This document shows, one piece after another, positions 36,890-49,600 of a stretch of 64,000 bases of DNA (the first letter of the stretch is position 1; every line of letters begins with the position of its first letter). The notes beneath the pieces are model-generated. The model searched no databases. It saw only the letters and a list, made by a program, of their open reading frames with translations, and had not been told where the DNA came from. Origin of the DNA: Triglochin maritima (taxonomy: Eukaryota; Streptophyta; Magnoliopsida; Alismatales; Juncaginaceae); NCBI GenBank assembly GCA_963682175.1, contig OY821793.1:27735493-27799492 (forward strand). The letters are read 5' to 3'. The position numbers and the translations under genes are program-made.

Positions 36890-39800
36890 CCCATCTCGGA
36901 GTGATTTGGCGGTCGGGCGATGGACACTAGCCTAGTGTTGTCAAAGTTGGCATGTCAGCGCCACGCTAGGGCCTAGTGTGCGCTCGCGGCAGTGGCCTGC
37001 GGCATTCGCTTCCAAAACACGTTTGGCAGTGAAAGCACACTTGTAGGTGAAATGGAGGTTGCTCGTGGGCAAAGACCAAGGTGCCTGTGGACGTTGCTCT
37101 TCGACGTGCTCGGTTGCCCAAGGTTGTTGCCTTCCCGTGCACTTCCGAACGCGTCCGGAAGGGAATGGGGGTTTCTCATGGGGAAAGTTCTTTGGGACGT
37201 TTCTCGTGCCCATGCTTGGGTTCCCACGGTTGTTGCCTACCCCATTCGCTTCCAAAACGCGTTTGGAAGTCCATGGGTGTTGCCCGCGGGCATAGTGGAA
37301 GCTGCCGCATCGTTTGTGCCAAGCAATGGCCTGAGTGCACCTTAGGTGAGCCTTAGTCTATATTTGGGCACCCAAGCACATAGTGAGGAGGAGTGGATGG
37401 GTAACTCCTCTTAGAATGCCCGATTTAGATGTATGTAGGGCAAGGCGCGATGAGATGAAGAATGCTGATGATGTGGGGGCGTGGCTGGTAGGGAGCTACG
37501 TCTTCTTGGAGGAGGCGTGACCCCGAATTCTTGGGCGTTTGCTCTAAAATTTTAGGGGCAGATAGAGGGATGAATTGTCTACGTAATGCAAGTTAGAACG
37601 CTCGATTTGGAGGTCGGATGCTCGAGGCGCAGCCGATTTGGTGTTGGCCTGCAGGGTGGCGACGGAGTGACCTTTGGCCAGCTCCACGCGTGGCATGTGG
37701 CCAGCCCCACACCTAATTTCTAAGTGGTCTTTAGGCGGCCCAACCACGGTTTATGGAACTTAGGACCCCACATATCCATCCGCGTTATCTACGAGGCACA
37801 CCCATGTCGGAGTGATTTGGCGGTCGGGCGATGGACACTAGCCTAGTGTTGTCATAGTTGGCATGTCAGCGCCACGCTAGGGCCTAGTGTGTGCTCCCGG
37901 CAGTGGCCTGCGGCATTCGCTTCCAAAACACGTTTGGCAGTGAAAGCGCACTTGTAGGTGAAATGGAGGTTTCTCGTGGGCAAAGACCAAGGTGCCTGTG
38001 GACGTTGCTCTTCGACGTGCTCGGTTGCCCAAGGTTGTTGCCTTCCCGTGCACTTCCGAACGCGTCCGGAAGGGAATGGGGGTTTCTCATGGGGAAAGTT
38101 CTTTGGGACGTTGCTCGTGCCCATGCTTGGGTTCCCACGGTTGTTGCCTACCCCATTCGCTTCCAAAACGCGTTTGGAAGTCCATGGGTGTTGCCCGCGG
38201 GCATAGTGGAAGCTGCCGCATCGTTTGTGCCAAGCAATGGCCTGAGTGCACCTTAGGTGAGCCTTAGTCTATATTTGGGCACCCAAGCACATAGTGAGGA
38301 GGAGTGGATGGGTAACTCCTCTTAGAATGCCCGATTTAGATGTATGTAGGGCAAGGCGCGATGAGATGAAGAATGCTGATGATGTGGGGGCGTGGCTGGT
38401 AGGGAGCTACGTCTTCTTGGAGGAGGCGTGACCCCGAATTCTTGGGCGTTTGCTCTAAAATTTTAGGGGCAGATAGAGGGATGAATTGTCTACGTAATGC
38501 AAGTTAGAACGCTCGATTTGGAGGTCGGATGCTCGAGGCGCAGCCGATTTGGTGTTGGCCTGCAGGGTGGCGACGGAGTGACCTTTGGCCAGCTCCACGC
38601 GTGGCATGTGGCCAGCCCCACACCTAATTTCTAAGTGGTCTTTAGGCGGCCCAACCACGGTTTATGGAACTTAGGACCCCACATATCCATCCGCGTTATC
38701 TACGAGGCACACCCATGTCGGAGTGATTTGGCGGTCGGGCGATGGACACTAGCCTAGTGTTGTCATAGTTGGCATGTCAGCGCCACGCTAGGGCCTAGTG
38801 TGTGCTCCCGGCAGTGGCCTGCGGCATTCGCTTCCAAAACACGTTTGGCAGTGAAAGCGCACTTGTAGGTGAAATGGAGGTTGCTCGTGGGCAAAGACCA
38901 AGGTGCCTGTGGACGTTGCTCTTCGACGTGCTCGGTTGCCCAAGGTTGTTGCCTACCCGTGCACTTCCGAACGCGTCCGGAAGGGAATGGGGGTTTCTCG
39001 TGGGGAAAGTTCTTTGGGACGTTGCTCGTGCCCATGCTTGGGTTCCCACGGTTGTTGCCTACCCCATTCGCTTCCAAAACGCGTTTGGAAGTCCATGGGT
39101 GTTGCCCGCGGGCAAAGTGGAAGCTGCCGCATCGTTTGTGCCAAGCAATGGCCTGAGTGCACCTTAGGTGAGCCTTACTCTATATTTGGGCACCCAAGCA
39201 CATAGTGAGGAGGAGTGGATGGGTAACTCCTCTTAGAATGCCCGATTTAGATGTATGTAGGGCGAGGCGCGATGAGATGAAGAATGCTGATGATGTGGGG
39301 GCGTGGCTGGTAGGGAGCTACGTCTTCTTGGAGGAGGCGTGACCCCGAATTCTTGGGCGTTTGCTCTAAAATTTTAGGGGCAGATAGAGGGATGAATTGT
39401 CTACGTAATGCAAGTTAGAACGCTCGATTTGGAGGTCGGATGCTCGAGGCGCAGCCGATTTGGTGTTGGCCTGCAGGGTGGCGACAGAGTGACCTTTGGC
39501 CAGCTCCACGCGTGGCATGTGGCCAGCCCCACACCTAATTTCTAAGTGGTCTTTAGGCGGCCCAACCACGGTTTATGGAACTTAGGACCCCACATATCCA
39601 TCCGCGTTATCTACGAGGCACACCCATGTCGGAGTGATTTGGCGGTCGGGCGACGGACACTAGCCTAGTGTTGTCATAGTTGGCATGTCAGCGCCACGCT
39701 AGGGCCTAGTGTGTGCTCCCGGCAGTGGCCTGCGGCATTCGCTTCCAAAACACGTTTGGCAGTGAAAGCGCACTTGTAGGTGAAATGGAGGTTGCTCGTG

Positions 39801-40623
39801 GGCAAAGACCAAGGTGCCTGTGGACGTTGCTCTTCGACGTGCTCGGTTGCCCAAGGTTGTTGCCTTCCCGTGCACTTCCCAACGCGTCCGGAAGGGAATG
39901 GGGGTTTCTCGTGGGGAAAGTTCTTTGGGACGTTGCTCGTGCCCATGCTTGGGTTCCCACGGTTGTTGCCTACCCCATTCGCTTCCAAAACGCGTTTGGA
40001 AGTCCATGGGTGTTGCCCGCGGGCAAAGTGGAAGCTGCCGCATCGTTTGTGCCAAGCAATGGCCTGAGTGGACCTTAGGTGAGCCTTAGTCTATATTTGG
40101 GCACCCAAGCACATAGTGAGGAGGAGTCGATGGGTAACTCCTCTTAGAATGCCCGATTTAGATGTATGTAGGGCGAGGCGCGATGAGATGAAGAATGGTG
40201 ATGATGTGGGGGCGTGGCTGGTAGGGAGCTACGTCTTCTTGGAGGAGGAGCGACCCCGAATACTTAGGCGTTTCCTCTGAAATTTTAGGGGCAGATAGAG
40301 GGATGAATTGTCTACGTAATGCAAGTTAGAACGCTCGATTTGGAGGTCGGAAGCTTGAGGCGTAGCCGATTTGGTTTTGGCCTGCAGGGTGGCGACGGAG
40401 TGGCCTTGGGCCGGCTCCACGCATGGCATGTGGCCAGCCCCACACCTAGTTTCTAAGTGGTCTTTAGGCGGCCCAACCACGGTTTATGGAACTTAGGACC
40501 CCACATATCCATCCGCGTTATCTACGAGGTGCAGCCATCTCGGAGTGAATTGGCGGTCGGGCGATGGACACTAGCCTAGTGTTGTCATAGTTGGCATGTC
40601 AGCGCCACGCTAGGGCCTAGTGC
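36890..40623 (+). repeat. Satellite block D2, four 911-bp monomers
   Basis: Anchors 36980, 37891, 38802 and 39713. Shared variants include GGCATAGTGG (37291 and 38202), CTGAGTGCACC, GGCGTGACCCCG, CTCTAAAATTTT, and GAGGCACACCCATGTCGG, which also occurs in the pentamer block left of the retrotransposon. The insertion therefore split one related stretch of array. Confidence 0.95.
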
Positions 40624-43600
40624 GTGCTCGCGGCAGTGGCCTGCGGCATTCGCTTCCAAAACACGTTTGGCAGTGAAAGCGCACTTGTAGGTGAAATGGA
40701 GGTTGCTCGTGGGCAAAGACCAAGGTGCCTGTGGACGTTGCTCTTCGACGTGCTCGGTTGCCCAAGGTTGTTGCCTTCCCGTGCACTTCCGAACACGTCC
40801 GGAAGGGAATGCGGGTTTCTCGTGGGGAAAGTTCTTTGGGACATTGCTCGTGCCCATGCTTGGGTTCCCACGGTTGTTGCCTACCCCATTCGCTTCCAAA
40901 ACGCGTTTGGAAGTCCATGGGTGTTGCCCGCGGGCAAAGTGGAAGCTGCCGCATCGTTTGTGCCAAGCAATGGCCTGAGTGGACCTTAGGTGAGCCTTAG
41001 TCTTTATTTGGGCACCCAAGCACATAGTGAGGAGGAGTGGATGGGTAACTCCTCTTAGAATGCCCGATTTAGATGTATGTAGGGCGAGGCGCGATGAGAT
41101 GAAGAATGCTGATGATGTGGGGGCGTGGCTGGTAGGGAGCTACGTCTTCTTGGAGGAGGCGCGACCCTGAATACTTGGGCGTTGGCTCTGAAATTGTAGG
41201 GTCAGATAGAGGGATGAATTGTCTACGTAATACAAGTTAGAACGCTCGATTTGGAGGTCGGATGCTCGAGGCGCAGCCGATTTGGTGTTGGCCTGCAGGG
41301 TGGCGACGGAGTGGCCTTGGGCCAGCTCCACGCGTGGCATGTGGCCAGCCCCACACCTAGTTTCTAAGTGGTCTTTAGGCGGCCCAACCTCGGTTTATGG
41401 AACTTTGGACCCCACATATCCATCTGCGTTATCTACGAGGTGCATTCATCTCGGAGTGATTTGGCGGTCGGGCGATGGACACTAGCCTAGTGTTGTCATA
41501 GTTGGCATGTCAGCGCCACGCAAGGGCCTAGTGTGTGCTCGCGGCAGTGGCCTGCGGCATTCGCTTCCAAAACACGTTTGGCAGTGAAAGCGCACTTGTA
41601 GGTGAAATGGAGGTTGCTCGTGGGCAAAGACCAAGGTGCCTGTGGACGTTGCTCTTCGACGTGCTCGGTTGCCCAAGGTTGTTGCCTTCCCGTGCACTTC
41701 CGAACGCGTCCGGAAGGGAATGGGGGTTTCTCGTGGGGAAAGTTCTTTGGGACGTTGCTCGTGCCCATGCTTGGGTTCCCACGGTTGTTGCCTACCCCAT
41801 TCGCTTCCAAAACGCGTTTGGAAGTCCATGGGTGTTGCCCGCGGGCAAAGTGGAAGCTGCCGCATCGTTTGTGCTAAGCAATGGCCTGAGTGGACCTTAG
41901 GTGAGCCTAAGTCTATATTTGGGCACCCAAGCACATAGTGAGGAGGAGTGGATGGGTAACTTCTCTTAGAATGCCCGATTTAGATGTATGTAGGGCGAGG
42001 CGCGATGAGATAAAGAATGCTGATGATGTGGGGGCGTGGCTGGTAGGGAGCTACGTCTTCTTGGAGGAGGCGCGACCCTGAATACTTGGGCGTTTGCTCT
42101 GAAATTTTAGGGTCAGATAGAGGGATGAATTGTCTACGTAATGCAAGTTAGAACGCTCGATTTGGAGGTCGGATGCTCGAGGCGCAGCCGATGTGGTGTT
42201 GGCCTGCAGGGTGGCGACGGAGTGGCCTTGGGCCAGCTCCACGCATGGCATGTGGCCAGCCCCACACCTAGTTTCTAAGTGGTCTTTAGGCGGCCCAACC
42301 TCGGTTTATGGAACTTTGGACCCCACATATCCATCCGCGTTATCTACGAGGTGCATTCATCTCGGAGTGATTTGGCGGTCGGGCGATGGACACTAGCCTA
42401 GTGTTGTCATAGTTGGCATGTCAGCGCCACGCTAGGGCCTAGTGTGTGCTCGCGGCAGTGGCCTGCGGCATTCGCTTCCAAAACACGTTTGGCAGTGAAA
42501 GCGCACTTGTAGGTGAAATGGAGGTTGCTCGTGGGCAAAGACCAAGGTGCCTGTGGACGTTGCTCTTCGACGTGCTCGGTTGCCCAAGGTTGTTGCCTTC
42601 CCGTGCACTTCCGAACGCGTCCGGAAGGGAATGGGGGTTTCTCGTGGGGAAAGTTCTTTGGGACGTTGCTCGTGCCCATGCTTGGGTTCCCACGGTTGTT
42701 GCCTACCCCATTCGCTTCCAAAACGCGTTTGGAAGTCCATGGGTGTTGCCCGCGGGCAAAGTGGAAGCTGCCGCATCGTTTGTGCTAAGCAATGGCCTGA
42801 GTGGACCTTAGGTGAGCCTAAGTCTATATTTGGGCACCCAAGCACATAGTGAGGAGGAGTGGATGGGTAACTTCTCTTAGAATGCCCGATTTAGATGTAT
42901 GTAGGGCGAGGCGCGATGAGATAAAGAATGCTGATGATGTGGGGGCGTGGCTGGTAGGGAGCTACGTCTTCTTGGAGGAGGCGCGACCCTGAATACTTGG
43001 GCGTTTGCTCTGAAATTTTAGGGTCAGATAGAGGGATGAATTGTCTACGTAATGCAAGTTAGAACGCTCGATTTGGAGGTCGGATGCTCGAGGCGCAGCC
43101 GATGTGGTGTTGGCCTGCAGGGTGGCGACGGAGTGGCCTTGGGCCAGCTCCACGCATGGCATGTGGCCAGCCCCACACCTAGTTTCTAAGTGGTCTTTAG
43201 GCGGCCCAACCACGGTTTATGGAACTTAGGACCCCACATATCCATCCGCGTTATCTACGAGGTGCATTCATCTCGGAGTGATTTGGCGGTCGGGCGATGG
43301 ACACTAGCCTAGTGTTGTCATAGTTGGCATGTCAGCGCCACGCTAGGGCCTAGTGTGTGCTCGCGGCAGTGGCCTGCGGCATTCGCTTCCAAAACACGTT
43401 TGGCAGTGAAAGCGCACTTGTAGGTGAAATGGAGGTTGCTCGTGGGCAAAGACCAAGGTGCCTGTGGACGTTGCTCTTCGACGTCCTCGGTTACCCAAGG
43501 TTGTTGCCTTCCCGTGCACTTCCGAACGCGTCCGGAAGGGAATGGGGGTTTCTAGTGGGGAAAGTTCTTTGGGACGTTGCTCGTGCCCATGCTTGGGTTC

Positions 43601-46600
43601 CCACGGTTGTTGCCTACCCCATTCGCTTCCAAAACGCGTTTGGAAGTCCATGGGTGTTGCCCGCGGGCAAAGTGGAAGCTGCCGCATCGTTTGTGCCAAG
43701 CAATGGCCTGAGTGGACCTTAGGTGAGCCTTAGTCTATATTTGGGCACCCAAGCACATAGTGAGGAGGAGTGGATGGGTAACTCCTCTTAGAATGCCCGA
43801 TTTAGATGTATGTAGGGCGAGGCGCGATGAGATGAAGAACGCTGATGATGTGGGGGCGTGGCTGGTAGGGAGCTACGTCTTCTTGGTGGAGGAGCGACCC
43901 CGAATACTTGGGCGTTTGCTCTGAAATTTTAGGGTCAGATAGAGGGATGAATTGTCTACGTAATGCAAGTTATAACGCTCGATTTGGAGGTCGGATGCTC
44001 GAGGCGCAGCCGATGTGGTGTTGGCCTGCAGGGTGGCGACGGAGTGGCCTTGGGCCAGCTCCACGCATGGCATGTGGCCAGCCCCACACCTAGTTTCTAA
44101 GTGGTCTTTAGGCGGCCCAACCACGGTTTATGGAACTTAGGACCCCACATATCCATCCGCGTTATCTACGAGGTGCATTCATCTCGGAGTGATTTGGCGG
44201 TCGGGCGATGGACACTAGCCTAGTGTTGTCATAGTTGGCATGTCAGCGCCACGCTAGGGCCTAGTGTGTGCTCGCGGCAGTGGCCTGCGGCATTCGCTTC
44301 CAAAACACGTTTGGCAGTGAAAGCGCACTTGTAGGTGAAATGGAGGTTGCTCGTGGGCAAAGACCAAGGTGCCTGTGGACGTTGCTCTTCGACATGCTCG
44401 GTTGCCCAAGGTTGTTGCCTTCCCGTGCACTTCTGAACGCGTCCGGAAGGGAATGGGGGTTTCTCGTGGGGAAAGTTCTTTGGGACGTTGCTCGTGCCCA
44501 TGCTTGGGTTCCCACGTTTGTTGCCTACCCCATTCGCTTCCAAAACGCGTTTGGAAGTCCATGGGTGTTGCCCGCGGGCAAAGTGGAAGTTGCCGCATTG
44601 TTTGTCCCAAGCAATGGCCTGAGTGGAGCTTAGGTGAGGCTTAGTCTATATTTGGGCCCCCGAGCACGTAGTGAGGAGGAGTGGATGGGTAACTCCTCTT
44701 AGAATGCCCGATTTAGATGTATGTAGGGCGAGGCGCGATGAGATGAAGAATGCTGATGATGTGGGGACGTGGCTGGTAGGGAGCTACGTCTTCTTGGAGG
44801 AGGCGCGACCAGGAATACTTGGGCGTTTGCTATGAAATGTTAGGGGCAGATAGAGGGATGAATTGTCTACGTAATGCAAGTTAGAACACTCGATTTGGAG
44901 GTCGGATGCTCGAGGCGCAGCCGATTTGGTGTTGGCCTGCAGGGTGGCGACGGAGTGGCCTTTGGCCAGCTCCACGCGTGGCATGTGGTCAGCCCCACAC
45001 CTAGTTTCTAAGTGGTCTTTAGGCGGCCCAACCACGGTTTATGGAACTTAGGACCCCACATATCCATCCACGTTATCTAAGAGGCGCACCCATCTAGGAG
45101 TGATCTGGCGGTCGGGCGATGGACACTAGCCTAGTGTTGTCATAGTGTGCATGTCAGCGCCACGCTAGGGCCTAGTGTGTGCTCGTGGCAGTGTCCTGCG
45201 ACATTCGCTTCCAAAACACGTTTGGAAATGAAAGCGCACTTGTAGGTAAAATGGGGGTTGCTCATGGGCAAAGACCAAGGTGCCTGTGGACGTTGCTCTT
45301 CGACGTGCTCGGTTGCCCAAGGTTGTTGCCTTCCCGTGCACTTCCGAAGGCGTCCGGAAGGGAATGGGGGTTTCTCGTGGGGAACGTTCTTTGGGACGTT
45401 GCTCGTGCCCATGCTTGGGTTCCCACGGTTGTTGCCTACCCCATTCGCTTCCAAAACGCGTTTGGACGTCCATGGGTGTTGCCCGCGGGCAAAGTGGAAG
45501 CTGCCGCATCGTTTGTCCCAAGCAATGGCCTGAGTGGAGCTTAGGTGAGGCTTAGTCTATATTTGGGCCCCCGAGCACGTAGTGAGGAGGAGTGGATGGG
45601 TAACTCCTCTTAGAATGCCCGATTTAGATGTATGTAGGGTGAAGCGCGATGAGATGAAGAATGCTGATGATGTGGGGCGTGGCTGGTAGGGAGCTACGTC
45701 TTCTTGGAGGAGGCGCGACCCGTAATACTTGGGCGTTTGCTCTGAAATTTTAGGGGCAGATAGAGGGATGAATTGTCTACGTGATGCAAGTTAGAACTCT
45801 TGATTTGGAGGTCGGATACTCGAGGCGCAGCCGATTTGGTGTTGGCCTGCAGGGTGGCGACGAAGTGGCCTTTGGCCAGCTCCACCCGTGGCATGTGGCC
45901 AGCCCCACACCTAGTTTCTAATTGGTCTTTAGGCGTCCCAACCACGGCTTATGGAACTTAGGACCCCACATATCCATCCGCGTTATCTACGAGGCGCACC
46001 CATCTCGGAGTGATCTGGCGGTCGGGCGATGGACACTAGCCTAGTGTTGTCATAGTTGGCATGTCAACACCACGCTAGGGCCTAGTGTGTGCTCGCGGCA
46101 GTGGCCTGCGACATTCGCTTCCAAAACACGTTTGGAAATGAAAGCGCACTTGTAGGTAAAATGGGGGTTGCTCGTGGGCAAAGACCAAGGTGCCTGTGGA
46201 CGTTGCTCTTCGACGTGCTCGGTTGCCCAAGGTTGTTGCCTTCCCGTGCACTTCCGAACACGTCCGGAAGGGAATGCGGGTTTCTCGTGGGGAAAGTTCT
46301 TTGGGACTTTGCTCGTGCCCATGCTTGGGTTCCCACGGTTGTTGCCTACCCCATTCGCTTCCAAAACGCGTTTGGAAGTCCATGGGTGTTGCCCGCGGGC
46401 AAAGTGGAAGCTGCCGCATCGTTTGTGCCAAGCAATGGCCTGAGTGGACCTTAGGTGAGCCTTAGTCTTTATTTGGGCACCCAAGCACATAGTGAGGAGG
46501 AGTGGATGGGTAACTCCTCTTAGAATGCCCGATTTAGATGTATGTAGGGCGAGGCGCGATGAGATGAAGAATGCTGATGATGTGGGGGCGTGGCTGGTAG

Positions 46601-49600
46601 GGAGCTACGTCTTCTTGGAGGAGGCGCGACCCTGAATACTTGGGCGTTGGCTCTGAAATTGTAGGGTCAGATAGAGGGATGAATTGTCTACGTAATACAA
46701 GTTAGAACGCTCGATTTGGAGGTCGGATGCTCGAGGCGCAGCCGATTTGGTGTTGGCCTGCAGGGTGGCGACGGAGTGGCCTTGGGCCAGCTCCACGCGT
46801 GGCATGTGGCCAGCCCCACACCTAGTTTCTAAGTGGTCTTTAGGCGGCCCAACCTCGGTTTATGGAACTATGGACCCCACATATCCATCTGCGTTATCTA
46901 CGAGGTGCATTCATCTCGGAATGATTTGGCGGTCGGGCGATGGACACTAGCCTAGTGTTGTCATAGTTGGCATGTCAGCGCCACGCAAGGGCCTAGTGTG
47001 TGCTCGCGGCAGTGGCCTGCGGCATTCGCTTCCAAAACACGTTTGGCAGTGAAAGCGCACTTGTAGGTGAAATGGAGGTTGCTCGTGGGCAAAGACCAAG
47101 GTGCCTGTGGACGTTGCTCTTCGACGTGCTCGGTTGCCCAAGGTTGTTGCCTTCCCGTGCACTTCCGAACGCGTCCGGAAGGGAATGGGGGTTTCTCGTG
47201 GGGAAAGTTCTTTGGGACGTTGCTCGTGCCCATGCTTGGGTTCCCACGGTTGTTGCCTACCCCATTCGCTTCCAAAACGCGTTTGGAAGTCCATGGGTGT
47301 TGCCCGCGGGCAAAGTGGAAGCTGCCGCATCGTTTGTGCTAAGCAATGGCCTGAGTGGACCTTAGGTGAGCCTAAGTCTATATTTGGGCACCCAAGCACA
47401 TAGTGAGGAGGAGTGGATGGGTAACTTCTCTTAGAATGCCCGATTTAGATGTATGTAGGGCGAGGCGCGATGAGATGAAGAATGCTGATGATGTGGGGGC
47501 GTGGCTGGTAGGGAGCTACGTCTTCTTGGAGGAGGCGCGACCCTGAATACTTGGGCGTTTGCTCTGAAATTTTAGGGTCAGATAGAGGGATGAATTGTCT
47601 ACGTAATGCAAGTTAGAACGCTCGATTTGGAGGTCGGATGCTCGAGGCGCAGCCGATGTGGTGTTGGCCTGCAGGGTGGCGACGGAGTGGCCTTGGGCCA
47701 GCTCCACGCATGGCATGTGGCCAGCCCCACACCTAGTTTCTAAGTGGTCTTTAGGCGGCCCAACCACGGTTTATGGAACTTAGGACCCCACATATCCATC
47801 CGCGTTATCTACGAGGTGCATTCATCTCGGAGTGATTTGGCGGTCGGGCGATGGACACTAGCCTAGTGTTGTCATAGTTGGCATGTCAGCGCCACGCTAG
47901 GGCCTAGTGTGTGCTCGCGGCAGTGGCCTGCGGCATTCGCTTCCAAAACACGTTTGGCAGTGAAAGCGCACTTGTAGGTGAAATGGAGGTTGCTCGTGGG
48001 CAAAGACCAAGGTGCCTGTGGACGTTGCTCTTCGACGTCCTCGGTTAACCAAGGTTGTTGCCTTCCCGTGCACTTCCGAACGCGTCCGGAAGGGAATGGG
48101 GGTTTCTAGTGGGGAAAGTTCTTTGGGACGTTGCTCGTGCCCATGCTTGGGTTCCCACGGTTGTTGCCTACCCCATTCGCTTCCAAAACGCGTTTGGAAG
48201 TCCATGGGTGTTGCCCGCGGGCAAAGTGGAAGCTGCCGCATCGTTTGTGCCAAGCAATGGCCTGAGTGGACCTTAGGTGAGCCTTAGTCTATATTTGGGC
48301 ACCCAAGCACATAGTGAGGAGGAGTGGATGGGTAACTCCTCTTAGAATGCCAGATTTAGATGTATGTAGGGCGAGGCGCGATGAGATGAAGAATGCTGAT
48401 GATGTGGGGGCGTGGCTGGTAGGGAGCTACGTCTTCTTGGTGGAGGAGCGACCCCGAATACTTGGGCGTTTGCTCTGAAATTTTAGGGTCAGATAGAGGG
48501 ATGAATTGTCTACGTAATGCAAGTTATAACGCTCGATTTGGAGGTCGGATGCTCGAGGCGCAGCCGATGTGGTGTTGGCCTGCAGGGTGGCGACGGAGTG
48601 GCCTTGGGCCAGCTCCACGCATGGCATGTGGCCAGCCCCACACCTAGTTTCTAAGTGGTCTTTAGGCGGCCCAACCACGGTTTATGGAACTTAGGACCCC
48701 ACATATCCATCCGCGTTATCTACGAGGTGCATTCATCTCGGAGTGATTTGGCGGTCGGGCGATGGACACTAGCCTAGTGTTGTCATAGTTGGCATGTCAG
48801 CGCCACGCTAGGGCCTAGTGTGTGCTCGTGGTAGTAGCCTACGACATTCGCTTCCAAAACACGTTTGGAAGTGAAAGCGCACTTGTAGGTGAAATGGGGG
48901 TTGCTCGTGGGCAAAGACCAAGGTGCCTGTGGACGTTGCTCTTCGACATGCTCGGTTGCCCAAGGTTGTTGCCTTCCCGTGTACTTCCGAACGCGTCCGG
49001 AAGGGAATGGGGGTTTCTCGTGGGGAAAGTTCTTTGGGACGCTGCTCGTGCCCATGCTTGGGTTCCCACGTTTGTTGCCTACCCCATTCGCTTCCAAAAC
49101 GCGTTTGGAAGTCCATGGGTGTTGCCCGCGGGCAAAGTGGAAGTTGCCGCATCGTTTGTCCCAAGCAATGGCCTGAGTGGACCTTAGGTGAGGCTTAGTC
49201 TATATTTGGGCACCCGAGCACGTAGTGAGGAGGAGGGGATGGGTAACGCCCCATAGAATGCCCGATTTAGACGTATGTAGGGCGAGGCGCGATGTGATGA
49301 AGAATGCTGATGATGTGGGGACGTGGCTGGTAGGGAGCTACGTCTTCTTGGAGGAGGCGCGACCAGGAATACTTGGGCGTTTGCTATGAAATGTTAGGGG
49401 CAGATAGAGGGATGAATTGTCTACGTAATGCAAGTTAGAACACTCGATTTGGAGGTCGGATGCTCGAGGCGCAGCCGATTTGGTGTTGGCCTGCAGGGTG
49501 GCGACGGAGTGGCCTTTGGCCAGCTCCACGCGTGGCATGTGGTCAGCCCCACACCTAGTTTCTAAGTGGTCTTTAGGCGGCCCAACCACGGTTTATGGAA